Below are positions 42,347 to 53,720 of a stretch of 64,000 nucleotides of DNA, one piece after another. Made by a program: the position numbers and the translations under genes. The stretch is from Pseudofabraea citricarpa. Lineage: Eukaryota > Ascomycota > Leotiomycetes > Helotiales > Dermateaceae. Within the stretch, counting starts at the first letter, position 1. Every line of letters begins with the position of its first letter. Below the pieces are notes generated by a model, which did not search any database, was not told the DNA's origin, and saw only the letters and a list, made by a program, of their open reading frames with translations. The stretch spans positions 2,108,001-2,172,000 of the forward strand of contig JAPWGK010000005.1 in NCBI GenBank assembly GCA_029641185.1, given 5' to 3'.

Positions 42347-43300
42347 CTATGACAAGGTCTTGTCGATTGGCATCAAACGCTCCATGGGCTTTCCACCTTC
42401 GAGACTCCAGCCTCGAGAAACATCTAGCTTGTAAGCTTGCCCTTTCACACGGACAGGCCAGAAGCCCTCTCTTGTCCAAGATTGTCTTAAAGCTCTGAAG
42501 ACCTCACCGGCCCCATACTTCATATGCCGGAGTGGTCGGGTCATAACGTGCGAACGTTCATAATCTAGATCTGCCTTGACCATTTGCTCTTCAGCCTTGC
42601 GCTCTGCATATAACTGTGCTGCGGATTTCTTTGTCTCGACTTTTGCGAATCCCCTTGGCAGCTGTATTTCAGTCGGCGAGACCAAGATCTTGCGTGCTGG
42701 GAAGAACGGGAGCGGGAACATCTTTCGTAGCTCAACTTCAATTTTTAGAGACGGTTGACCATTTGCTGTTAATGCTTTCTGGGGCACGGCATTTATGGTT
42801 CTGATTATCCTGGCTGGTCCCAAGAGGAAATGGCCTCCCAAGGATGCCATCAGAATGCAGACACCGCCGAATGCTATCGGGACCCATTCATTTATTCCTG
42901 GTGGGGGGTTCATGACGCTGTTCTCAAAATTCCATGCCGTGTAAGCAAAACAGAAACCCGTTCCCCCATAACATGCCAAGTAGTAAAGCATATGTGACGG
43001 TGCATTGTATAATAGGGTGGGTTGCGACTTTTGGGCGATTGACGCTGCGTATGATTGGTATGGCGTCAACGTCGTCCCTGACTTTGAGCTTGTCGCATTT
43101 TGCTTCGGGATGGATTGACGTATTCGAGAGATATTTACGGGATTGGATTTTTTGGTCTTCGTAGCAGTAGAGGCGAATCGAGAAACGTCGAAGAGGAATC
43201 GTCGAGTCGGAGAGGTTCGGGGGATAAAGGCATTGGCCAATCCAACTTGCTTAAAGCTAGCTAGCTGTTGCTGAAAGCAGCCTCTGGAGAATGCAGACAT
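42347..43300 (-). CDS. Mitochondrial inner-membrane protein, possibly TMEM223-like
   Basis: A single-exon protein of 317 residues. The N-terminal about 45 residues are rich in Arg/Ser/Phe and poor in acids (FIPRTSPTRRFLFDVSRFAS), as for a mitochondrial presequence. Two hydrophobic segments follow, at about 103-125 (SHMLYYLACYGGTGFCFAYT) and 140-163 (EWVPIAFGGVCILMASLGGH). The C-terminal half is soluble, with KMFPLPFFPARKILVSPTEI and an Arg/Trp-rich region. The two-helix hairpin after TLLYNAP resembles the TMEM223 family of mitochondrial complex IV assembly proteins, but this is a weak resemblance only. It diverges from PDX1 over 283 bp, so the two mitochondrial genes may share a promoter. Confidence 0.75.
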   Translation of the reverse strand: MSAFSRGCFQQQLASFKQVGLANAFIPRTSPTRRFLFDVSRFASTATKTKKSNPVNISRIRQSIPKQNATSSKSGTTLTPYQSYAASIAQKSQPTLLYNAPSHMLYYLACYGGTGFCFAYTAWNFENSVMNPPPGINEWVPIAFGGVCILMASLGGHFLLGPARIIRTINAVPQKALTANGQPSLKIEVELRKMFPLPFFPARKILVSPTEIQLPRGFAKVETKKSAAQLYAERKAEEQMVKADLDYERSHVMTRPLRHMKYGAGEVFRALRQSWTREGFWPVRVKGQAYKLDVSRGWSLEGGKPMERLMPIDKTLS

Positions 43301-43583
43301 CTATGAACATGATTAGTTAGTGATTGATACATCTCCAAAACCGAAATGGAGGATTTCCTTACCATTGAGAATATGAGGAGCTTCGCAAGTCATCAATAGA
43401 CGTCGCGCCCCAAAATAAAAGTTTCCTGTGGTCCTGAGATACAAGGCATGAAATTTAGAGTCCGTTAGCGTCCGATCCGATTGTTGGGACCCCGAGCTTT
43501 AAGAAATTCCACCAGCACCACCACCACACCTCACCTTTGCGCTCAACACCACAGCTCTCAGAGCTCAATTCCTCACAGCCAGT

Positions 43584-44929
43584 ATGGCATCTTTTGCGAC
43601 AGCGTGTCGACTGTCCGCGAGACTTACATCCCGCCAATTGCGACAAGATGCCACAGCACGAGGTGTGAACAATTCCTAACCATCCGGTCTCGCAGCTCCA
43701 AACTAATCAATTGAGCAGGGTTTCGCACCTCAGCAGCATGCCTTGCTGCCCAGAATTTCACCATGCCGGCACTGTCACCGACAATGACCGAGGGAAACAT
43801 TGCGAAATGGGCTGTCAAGGAGGGCGACTCGTTTTCCGCTGGGGATGTCTTGCTCGAAATCGAAACGGATAAGGCCTCAATGGACGTCGAGGCGCAGGAT
43901 GATGGTATCATGGCAAAGATTACGGCGCAAGATGGTACGAAAGGGATCAAGGTTGGAACTAGGATTGGAGTTCTTGCGGAACCCGGCGACGATTTGAGCA
44001 CTCTGGAAATACCTGCCGAGCCCACCTCAGATGCTCCGGCACCCAAGAAGGAGGCATCACCAAAGTCAGAGGCAAAGCCAGAGCCAGCATCCAGCTCATC
44101 CGGATCCTCTAGTTCAGCGCCTACCAAAAAGATCGGCAAGGCGAAGAAGCAAACTCGACCTCTTCTGCCATCCGTCCAGCATCTCATTCACGCACATGGA
44201 CTTTCCGCATCAGCTATCGATGAAATGACCCCCACAGGTCCAAACAACAGGTTATTGAAGGGTGATGTTTTAGCATACATTGGATCAATTGCTACATCCT
44301 ACCCTGCCGAGCTCTCCAGCAAGATCCAGAAATTGTCCCACCTCGACTTGAGTAACATCAAACTTGCACCACCAAAGGCACCTAAAGCAGTAAAGGTTGC
44401 CGAAACTATTCCAGAGCCTATCGTTGAGGATCTTGAGGTGGCGGTATCCATTTCCCTGGCAGCCGTCATTGAAGTTCAGAAGCGAGTTCAGAGTACACTG
44501 GGTACATTTATGCCACTTTCAACTTTCATTGCTCGTGCTGCAGATGTGGCGAATGATGATCTTCCTCGCTCCAAATTCTATAAGCCATCTGCCGACGAGC
44601 TCTTCAACCAAATTTTGGGTCTAGACAAGGTCTCCTCGCAGGGCGGAGTTAGAGGTAACTTCGTACCTCAAATTGCCGCCCTACCTCCCGTGTCGCTGGC
44701 AACTAGATCTGCCAAAGTACCAGCAAAGAAAGTTGATATTCTCGACATTCTCTCTGGAACCAGCAGACCTGCACCAAAGGCTCGAGCTTTGAACACCCTC
44801 CCTGGCGTCTCTGCCAATGTGAATGTTTTCAGCGTATCCGTGCCAAAGGGAGATGAGAAGCGAGCCCAAGTCTTCTTAGATAGAGTTAAGGCAGTGTTAG
44901 AAGTCGAGCCTGGAAGGTTGATCCTGTGA
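43584..44929 (+). CDS. pdx1: Pyruvate dehydrogenase complex protein X (E3-binding protein)
   Basis: Tethers dihydrolipoamide dehydrogenase (E3) to the pyruvate dehydrogenase core in the mitochondrial matrix. Exons 43584-43662 and 43719-44929 give 429 residues. The 56-nt intron (GTGTGA to GAGCAG) falls at the end of the presequence. The N-terminus MASFATACRLSARLTSRQLR is a clear targeting peptide. The lipoyl domain spans about 38-115, with the lipoyl-lysine Lys78 in IETDKASMD. A disordered Ala/Pro/Ser linker is followed by the peripheral-subunit-binding domain at about 160-195 (SVQHLIHAHGLSASAIDEMT). The C-terminal region resembles an E2 catalytic domain but is shortened and lacks the HxxxD active site, as expected for protein X. 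Confidence 0.9.
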
Positions 44930-45197
44930 GTGGTTGAAAGCTATATCTGTACATTATAAAGCCACAAATAGATTGATACCATGTTTACAATAATTCCTCT
45001 CGATTTGCGTGTCCAAAAGAACTTCATAAAACGCGACGATCACATGACTGATATCGCGATGGTACGCGAATCTTCCTTCTCCCAGCAACTCGGACACGAG
45101 AAGCGCAGCGCTTAACCACATCACACCATCATCCTTCGAACTTCGAAACATTCCCTTCCCCACACACCCACATAGCCGCCATCGCCAAATAATCGCT

Positions 45198-46587
45198 ATG
45201 GAAGACGCTATGGAAGACATCAACGACGACTTCGATGATGACACGCCCCTGACAATATTGGCGAGGCCAAAGCAGCTAGCCGACCAAAGTATAGTTGCTC
45301 TCTACGGGTTGGATACGCAACATGCAGAGTTCGTCCTTAAGCGCGCCGTCTTGCCTGAGTTGGTAAACCCTTAGCCATACCTACCTATGCATTGCTAACA
45401 GCCTCTGCAGCAACCTTGGATCCCGTATGGTGAAGATTACATGCCGCAGTGCGCAGTCTCTTGATCAAAATCTTAGACAATCCCATGTCAACCTTCCAAT
45501 ATCTTACCACGTTCATGAGAATCTGCTCTGCGCGTACTCGAGATACTTCAACGAGTTGTTGGAGAAGCCCTTTGAGAAACAGGTGTTGTCCGAAGTCTTC
45601 GAGACAATCTCCAAGCATGATGACGTGCACTTTCCAATCAGGGACAATCCACATCTTCCTAGAGAGGCCTCTGAAATCCCCTCCGGCTACGTGCCGTCGT
45701 GGGTTACGACTTACACCAGTTACCTAGCGCAGGATGATGATGAGGAGATACTTGATGGTGAATCAACCGTTGAGCAACACGTCTGCTCTGTAGACGAATA
45801 TACCGATCTATTTGGCGTACTCGTGCACTGGTTGTATACACAAGAGATCCTTATCTTGAACGTATCTTTGGATAAGTTTAATGAAGCCTACGCACGGGTT
45901 TATGCTATGTCGGAACGTCTGGATGTACCGGGCCTTCGACAAGCATGTTACAACGAGCTACGCGAAATCTACGATGTTGACTGCCTCCCAAGTGTGGAGG
46001 TGGCTGAGATCATCTTCAGCGAGTGCTCGCGGGAGTCTCAGCTACAGAGTTATGTTGTTGGTATCGTTGCACATGTGATGATTGCGGGAGAGGATGAAGC
46101 GAAAGAACATGCAAACATTCTTCTGGATTTGAACGGCGACTTTGCGGCTCAGGTAGCAGAGAAGACACTGATGCTACTCAGATCAGGCACAAGCTCAACC
46201 GATCCCAGCCAAGAAGCTAGATATGCACAAGACGATTCCGACTCAGACTTTGTTCCTGAATCAGAAAATTCTGAGGATACTGATAACTATATTAGCGAGT
46301 CAGATTTGGAATCAGAGACCAACGACAAGGATGAAGCTTCAGTTCCTATGGAGAAACCGGAATTTTCGGGCCGCACTGAACAAACCGTCACTGTGGATCA
46401 ACCAATGAGTCTCCATACCGAAGAAGCCATCAAGAGTGAAGACACTTGCTCGCCTGTGCGGTCAATACTCCAGAGAATCACGAGCCGAAAGAACTCCGCC
46501 ACCGCCGATGCAGAAAACCCTCAAACGAATCGAGTAAAAAAACTGAATCCAAATACTATGGATCCTATCAAGTCATCATGGTATTAA
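45198..46587 (+). CDS. BTB/POZ-domain protein
   Basis: A protein interaction module of the BTB type; the function is unknown. The second block, open from 45411 to the stop at 46587, has a fungal BTB fold: MVKITCRSAQ..HVHENLLCAYSRYFNELLEKPF near its start and then VLVHWLYTQEILILN. The C-terminal third is acidic and Ser-rich (DDSDSDFVPESENSEDTDN) with a basic end. The 5' exon is less certain. An ATG at 45198 opens 53 codons (MEDAMEDINDDFDDDTPLT). Only the weak donor GTTGGT at 45359 joins it in phase to the acceptor at 45410; the better donor GTAAAC at 45363 would break the frame. Joined, the protein has 445 residues. Alternatively translation begins at the ATG at 45427. Confidence 0.72.
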
Positions 46588-48653
46588 AGTGAATGGCTGA
46601 GCGATGTGTCATTTCTCTCGGTTCATTCGACGTTTACTTGACCGAGTTGAGCTGTTGAGAGCAGGTTGTCGGCACAATTCTTTGCCGCATATTGTATGTG
46701 TACAAACACCCACAGCTATGGAAACTGTTAGGCTTTAGGCGAGGTACATCGACGGAGCGGGGAAGCATAGCCAGCGCTCGCAAAGGTACCCAGATCTTTC
46801 TTCTAGTGCTAGTGTGGAGGACGATACGGGCCGATTGCTACTCCATACTTCGGGTTCACAGCCTCTTCAGCACACAGACTGCAGGAGTTCCTCAAAAGTG
46901 GATTTGGGGTTAGTAAAGTTCTACTGGATACCAGTGTTGGGAAACACCCTACGATTCCTGAATGGAGTCGCCGACTACAGTTGTAGGAGCAGCCGAATGA
47001 ATGTAGATTAGAGGCTATGTATAATGAAGGAGTATTATTGCATTGGGAGTTGGAGATACGAGAAAATTCTAGTGAGTTGCTCTGCAAGATCTTCCTTCTC
47101 TGGCCTATTCCTCTCCGCATAACAATTCCCGAAGAAACCCCTCCAGAGTTTATATCCCCTAAATAGGACTCGGAGCGGTGCTCGAAGCGGCAGGATTTGG
47201 CAGGTTGGCCGACGATGAGAACCAGGGCTCCACGAGGCAAACCAAACGATCTCTGTATTGGTCAGAAGTGATCTTCTGCCAGGGATGACCAATGTTTAGG
47301 TACTCAACGACCCTCTAATTCATCGTGATGACTTGCAGATCTTACAAATTACACGAATACAGAGGAATTGACTTCGGGCGGGGAAGCGTCATCGCATGGC
47401 GTCCTCTTAAGAGAATGGCTGAAAATTGAACTTGGGGCCAGTTATTATTACCCGGATCGCCTGGAGCCTTTTGAGATTTTACCTGATGTTGTGGGGACTG
47501 TGGAGACTCCAGCCCGTCGAAAAGTCTTGGGGTTTAGCCACGAGTGCACAACGGTCAACCATGACAACTCCAACAGCCCACCGCCTCCGAACCAGCGGCG
47601 GAAGAGCGGCAATATACCGTCCACTTCTACTTCTCCAGTCTCCAGCTTATTATTATGAGCATGCTCGAGACGTCACCCTATCAAGGCACCACTTCGGGAC
47701 CGCGGTACTTGTCGGGAGACTCACTGACCACAATGGATCGGGGCTTGAATCCGCTCAAGGCTCTCGTGATATTCACTTTCGACGCCTGGGCACCTGGTAC
47801 GATGTACGATTCAGACAAATGCCGGCGTTGGCGGTGTGTGACTTGCTGGGGATGCTTCCAAGAATTGGGCGTTACGCGGAGGTGGATGCTTGCCGCCTCC
47901 AGATCTTGGTAATGCTTCATCGTTTGTTGAGGTAAGTTATTTTGTTTCTTTGTTTCTTCTGGTTTTTTCACTTGTCCAAAAAAAACTCAAGGTTGCTGGC
48001 CGCGAAAGGTTCATCTTATTCTGTTTATGCTTTACCGATCGCTTGGAGTCATGCGACGGCAGAAAAGCCATGTGAGCAGCGATCTTCCATGGACGTGCCA
48101 TGCCGTACCTGGTTCAGCTCTCGACTTGGCCGGGCGAGTCTTCTCATGAAGTTATATATCTCGGTGCTTCTCTTCGGCGCTTCTATTCAAGGTCTTGCCA
48201 CGGGGCGGCCCCGCAAGCTGTCATGTGCAGTGATGGAAAAGTATGGGAGATTCCCCAATGTCCCCAAACCCCCATTCTCCAGCTCCCCTCTTTTTTCTCC
48301 GTGCGTTGCCCCACAAAAGCCAACCAGTCAACCAGCTGTGTGGGATCTGGGCCGGCTGAAGTTCGGATGCCGATCCCAATACATTGTCATGGTCGACTTT
48401 TTTTTCCAAGAGACGAGTGTATTCTTGAGTCAACGGGTCGGAATCATATGGCAATACCCACTGAAGGGTGTCGAGGGCCAACCTCTCCACGCCGAAGGAT
48501 TGCGCATGTCATTACCGGAAAGACCGTCATCGGCTTTATGCTTTGAGATCAAGGCATGAAGAGCTCGCCGCCTCGAATGTATAAAGAGGACATGATCAGG
48601 CCTCTTTAGACACCAGAAATCCAGACTTCAATCCCCCGGTATTTCCAATCAAG
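46588..48653. other. 2.1 kb upstream region of the beta-glucosidase
   Basis: No gene is supported although several frames of 60-200 codons are open; none has a recognisable domain or coherent exon structure. Candidate carbon-catabolite CreA boxes (SYGGRG) are seen at 48209-48214 (reverse strand) and 48277-48282 (reverse strand). A GGCTGA motif lies at 48354-48359. These are short and expected by chance at some rate. Confidence 0.45.
48580..48586 (+). promoter_or_regulatory. TATA box of the beta-glucosidase gene
   Basis: TATAAAG lies 74 bp before the ATG at 48654 with a C/A-rich leader between. It is the only good TATA match close to the gene. Confidence 0.55.
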
Positions 48654-51165
48654 ATGCTCTCGGCTTTGTTACCACTCGCGGCGCTGCTGTCGCCTGCGCT
48701 TGCTGTCACTCAACCTTTGAACACTACCATCCTTGGTCCATATGGTCATGTTCCTCCGGTCTACCCATCACGTATGTGAATCAATTAAAGTCTCCTGATA
48801 TAGAAACATAGCTAACATCAGTGTCCAGCAAATGCCACTGGTATTGGTGGTTGGGAAGAAGCTCTCGCTAAAGCCCAGTCTTTCGTCTCTGAATTGACTC
48901 TTGAGGAGAAGGCTTGGATGACCACTGGAACTCCTGGTCCCTGTGTCGGCAATATCGTTGCCATTCCTCGTCTTGGTTTCCCTGGGCTCTGTCTTCAAGA
49001 TGGACCATTGGCCATCCGAACCGTCGACTTCGCTAGTGTCTTCCCAGCAGGTGTTACTACTGCCGCGACTTGGGACCGCAAGCTGATGTACGAGAGAGGT
49101 GTTGCTATGGGTGCTGAGTTCAGAGGAAAGGGTGCTCATGTGGCTCTATCGTAAGTTTTTTTCTAGTCGCATGTCAATTTGACATTTTTCCCCCGATCAT
49201 CTCGCTAAACTTATCCCGCACAGACCTGTTGCTGGGCCATTGGGTCGATCAGCCTACGCTGGACGCAACTGGGAAGGGTTCTCACCTGACCCATATCTTA
49301 CTGGTGTAGCTATGGAAGAGACCATCAACGGCTTGCAAAGCAATGGTATCCAAGCATGCGCAAAGCATTGGGTAGCCAACGAGCAAGAAACTCAACGTAA
49401 CCCAAGCTATGTAAATGGATCGCTCATTCAAGAGTCAGTGTCTGCCAACCTTGACGATAGAACCATGCATGAACTCTACATGTGGCCATTCGCCAACGCT
49501 ATCCACGCTGGTGTTTCAAGCGTCATGTGCAGTTATAACAGAATCAACGGTACCTATGCTTGCGAGAACTCCAAGTCGTTGAACGGTCTTCTCAAGGAGG
49601 AACTTGGATTCCAAGGATACATCATGTCTGATTGGGGAGGAACCCACTCCGGTCTATCTTCCATCGAAGGTGGTCTCGATATGAACATGCCAGGTGGTCT
49701 TGGAATGTACGGAATGTACCTCCAGCCATTGTCCTACACTGGAGGCAATATCACTATTGCTGTTAACAACGGTACCCTCGAAACCTCCCGCTTGGATGAC
49801 ATGATTGTCAGAATCATGACACCATATTACTTCCTTGGCCAAGACCAAGATTTCCCAACTGTTGACCCCTCAAGTGCTCTCCTCAACACCTTCTCCCCCA
49901 TCGACACTTGGGTTGAGGAATTTGTTTTGAACGGAACCAGCAGCCGAGATGTCCGCGCTGACCACGATGTTCTCATCCGCAAGATGGGTGCTGAGGCAAC
50001 CGTTCTTCTCAAGAACACAAACGGAGCTCTGCCACTCCAAAAGCCAAAGTCTATTGTAGTATTCGGAAACGATGCTAGTGAGCCTACTCAAGGCTTCTTG
50101 AACCAAGTCGACTACGAGTATGGAACTCTCACGGCCGGTGGTGGATCTGGAACTGGTCGTTTCACTTACCTTGTCACTCCTCTCGAGGCTATCAAGGCCA
50201 AGGCCAAGGAAGACGGAACTGTCCTTCAACAATTCTTGAACAACACTCTGATCGCTAACACTGAGATCCCAACTCTCCTCATCCCAGATTCCACTGATGT
50301 CTGCATCGTTTTCTTGAAGACCTGGGCCGAGGAGGCTCTTGACCGTCTCTCATTGAACTCTGACTGGCATGGAAATGAAGTTGTTGAGAGCGTCGCAGCT
50401 TACTGCAACAACACCATCGTTGTTACTCACTCTTCTGGAATCAACAACTTGCCCTTCGCTTCTCACCCCAACGTCACTGCTATTGTCGCAGCCCATTACC
50501 CAGGCCAAGAGTCAGGTAACTCTCTCATCGATGTTCTTTACGGCGCCACCAACCCATCTGGCAAGCTCCCATACACCATCGCTCTCGAGAATGATGATTA
50601 TAACGGTCTACCAATCACCGGAGTCAACTCCACTGACCCATACGCATGGAACGCCGATTTCACCGAGAAGCTCGAGATCGATTACCGTTACTTCGACGCC
50701 CAGAACATGTCTGTCCTGTATGAGTTCGGATTCGGTCTCTCGTACACCACCTTCTCCGTCGCCGACCTAGCCATCTCCAGCCTCAGCAACGAGACCATTA
50801 GCGCGACTGCCCCTGTTCAAGATATCCTCCCAGGAGGTAACCCAGCGCTCTGGGAAAACCTGTACGCCGTCACCGTGGAGCTCACCAACACCGGATCCGT
50901 AGCCGGTGCTGAGGTTCCTCAACTATACCTCACTCTCCCATCCACCGCCCCTGAGGGAACCCCGGTCATGCAACTCCGTGGCTTCGAGAAGCTCTTCTTG
51001 GAACCAGCCGAGTCTGCCACCGTCACCTTCAACCTCATGAGACGTGATCTGTCCTACTGGGACATCATCTCTCAGGAGTGGGTCATCCCTGCTGGCGAGT
51101 TCGGCGTCAGTGTTGGATTCAGCAGTCGCGACGTGAAGCTCACGGGTTCCGTGACTGTCGTCTAG
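48654..51165 (+). CDS. Secreted GH3 beta-glucosidase
   Basis: Glycoside hydrolase family 3 enzyme releasing terminal beta-D-glucose from cello-oligosaccharides and related glucosides outside the cell. Exons 48654-48771, 48829-49150 and 49224-51165 give 793 residues. All junctions keep phase; the last joins HVALS to PVAGPLGR. A signal peptide is clear: MLSALLPLAALLSPALA. The N-terminal GH3 domain includes KHWVANEQETQRNPS and GYIMSDWGG with the nucleophile Asp283. The C-terminal GH3 sandwich follows (ATVLLKNTNGALPLQ; YPGQESGNSLIDVLYG). The fibronectin-like domain (LTNTGSVAGAEVPQLYL; QLRGFEKLFLEP) closes the protein. Many N-glycosylation sequons (NTT, NGT, NNT, NAT) are present. Exon 3 uses C-ending codons heavily, consistent with high expression. 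Length and domains are normal; exact substrate preference cannot be told. Confidence 0.93.
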
Positions 51166-52166
51166 GGAAAAGAAAAAGGGGAAAAAAGTAGTCTTAATTT
51201 CTTGTATTTAATTTTCCGCTGCTGAGAGTCGAGGGGTTAATGAGGTTTTATGACTTGATGAATATATTGAATGAATAACATTTAATCTGACCTGTCTGTC
51301 ACACTTCGCTTCCTGACGTTTGAACTTTTGAAATTGTTTTAATGTGTAATACCTGCCTGCTAGCTTATTTCTTAAAGGTGTCACCAAGACGCATCTCAAA
51401 TTCTCTTTCAAGCACTCTAAGTGTTGGCAGAATAGTCACTGTGCACGTGATATGCTAGTGCTATATAAGGCCTCCCTCCTGTAGTTCCTCTTTCCTCAGA
51501 CAAATCAATACCTTCGAAACAAGCATTCATAAGTGAATATGTGAGGCTCCTCGACCCTTTGATTATAGTCAACCGACACTAAGACTTCGAAAAGAAAACT
51601 TGCTCATTTGAGTACTGTATTTAGACACTTCTGAGAAGGTTAGGGCCGAGAGTCAAAATTAAGTCTAAGGTAACCTCACCCTGCATTCTCTTTCCTTCAA
51701 AAAAATCAAAAGAATGATGTTAACAACTTTGGGTTCACTATCTGATTTGCCTACGTCGGTAGCTGGTATTTTGTTACAAGTGAGTTTCGATCGTGTAGCC
51801 ATCTACCTTTATCTCACATGAATCATGATCTAGTATGGAAGGACAAGCGTAATTTGTGTGGTGGGTAAAAAAAAAGGTAACTTATTTTAGGAAGACAAGT
51901 TCTAAAAGTACAAGAGGAGATAGATAGATGTACGGTATTTTTCTCTCAACATCCATCTCCTTATCTCGCCCTGAATATTACGTCGTCGTCGTCGTCCTCC
52001 CCAAAGAAAAGAATAAGAGCCGTACGGATCTACAGACATCAAATTATCCAATCATATCTCAACCCCAATCACTTTTATACCGCCTTTCTGGTCGCCTAGC
52101 CTCGCCCCACGAATCTCTCCATTTTTAGTTTCTTTTTCAGTCGTCGGAGAACTGTCTGGTCCGGCT
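51166..52166. other. Convergent 3' interval
   Basis: Separates the beta-glucosidase from the convergent hydrolase gene. AT-rich in its middle. No gene, RNA or strong repeat was recognised. Confidence 0.5.
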
Positions 52167-53720
52167 TTAGTAGTTGTCGGGCGATCCTCCATTTCGGTAA
52201 TCCCAGAGGCGGGAGAGCGTCTTGATCTTGATGGCCTCTCCTTGGTTTCCAATTGGAGCAACTTGCGGTCTAATTCATTCGGCCAGTCAGCAAATCTCAT
52301 TCCTGAGCCCAACAGCCACAACGAACAAAACAAAGCAAAAAAACTCACCCTCCATTCATGGAATCAACTCTGGCGAGCGAGTCCATAAACTCGTTGTTCT
52401 CAGCCACCTTCTTGCCCTTCATGGTGAACATGGTATCCAAGTAATGCTGGCAGAACATGTGGCCCTTGCCATGTCGCTTAAAGACCAAGCCGACATAGCG
52501 GTTCTCATCAACATCCTTGTTCTCAATCAGGCCATGGCGATGCTCTCCACGCATCTTCTTCTGGGTGAAATGGAGGACACCGAAGCGGGAGACGAAGTCA
52601 CCATCGTTGGCATAATGTTCGATGTGGCCGATAGCGCGGGTGGTCTTGTCGCGGAACATCTCCTTCTGGGACATGGTGCCGTTGGGAGCCGAGGAGCCGT
52701 TGTTGGAGATAGCCGTGTTCGAGGCACCGTTCGTCGATGGCCAGCCTTCGCGCGGCAGACGCACCGGGTTGTTGAAGTGATTAGCTGCGTTGCCGAACGT
52801 GTAGACTTCCAGCTTCGACAGCTTGTGCTCCGGCACGTCCTGGAGGATCCAGTCGATGATCATGCCACCCTCGATCCCGCCTTGGCTGTGCAGGATCAGA
52901 ACGACCTTGCGCACTTCGTCGTCGGTGATCTGCTCCTTGACGTATGCGTATCCTTGGCGCACGTCGTTGGTGTTGTACGAGAAGTCACGCTCGATCAGGC
53001 ATTGGATGAGGTCGAAGATGATACCTGAACTGTAGACAGACAGAGCCTTTAGCTGGGGTGTCTCTACCTGGGATTCTGAGAATGCTGCACTTACGTGGGG
53101 TTGTGCACGGCGACGACACTGCGGCGGAAGGTATTTGCCAACTGCTGGATGTTGTTCTGTAACCAACGTTTTCTAGATGGATTCTTGTCAGCATCTATTA
53201 CACACCCTTCTGGGCCAGATGTATTCGAAGTCACAAGACAAAAGAAAAGGGAGCCGGGGGAAAGAAGGTCTTACCCAACAGATACACCGTTGATGAAAAT
53301 CCATCTCTCATTATGTCCAGTCACGGGGATTCCACTGTCGGGCGAGGCAACAAAGAGCTTATTTCTGTTGCCGTTGAAGGGGATGCAGAAGACAAAGTTG
53401 GCGACGATGAAGCCGATGAAATAGACGAGGAAGTTTCCAAGCGGGAGGATGAGGCAGAGCGGAAGCGAGCACAGGAAGAAGGACTGCGTGGTGATGAGGA
53501 TGGCATGGAAGGCGCAGTCGAAGAAATTGCCCCAGGTGATGGAGAGCTCGTCGAGCGGGTGGAATGACAGCGGGAAGATGGGCTGCACGATGCCCGGGAT
53601 GTACCTGAGGTTGTGCAGGAAGATGAACAGGTCGTTGAACAGAAGCCGAGCTGGCGACACGGCTGCAGGGAGCGCTCGTGAGGTGGTTGTGTAACCTCCG
53701 AGCTCTGAGATAACTGCCAT
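52167..53720 (-). CDS. Membrane-anchored alpha/beta-hydrolase
   Basis: Predicted serine hydrolase of a fungal family without a firm substrate. Exons 53720-53275, 53172-53095, 53029-52349 and 52269-52167 give 435 residues; all junctions keep frame. The last exon was chosen to end with LSRLWDYRNGGSPDN because the alternative frame is low-complexity. The N-terminal 120 residues contain two hydrophobic stretches (LITTQSFFLCSLPLCLILPL; LVYFIGFIVANFVFCI), so the enzyme is probably anchored in a membrane. ERWIFINGVSVGKRWLQNNI starts the hydrolase part. The nucleophile elbow is LILHSQGGIEGG with Ser223. Candidate acid and base are the Asp residues in YANDGDFVSRFG and the His in GKGHMFCQHYL. A Ser/Asn-rich loop at about 265-290 looks disordered. 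The neighbouring 2.8 kb upstream contains no gene. Confidence 0.82.

Noticed and set aside
47426..48559. Two overlapping long open frames (169 and 205 codons) before the beta-glucosidase
   Set aside because: No recognisable domain, no coherent splice structure and neither starts in a good context; more likely promoter DNA.
52052..52269. Alternative last-exon frame of the alpha/beta-hydrolase (Arg/Ser/Thr-rich tail)
   Set aside because: The splice phase of exon 3 leads to the other frame, which ends with an ordered, family-like tail and a stop at 52167.
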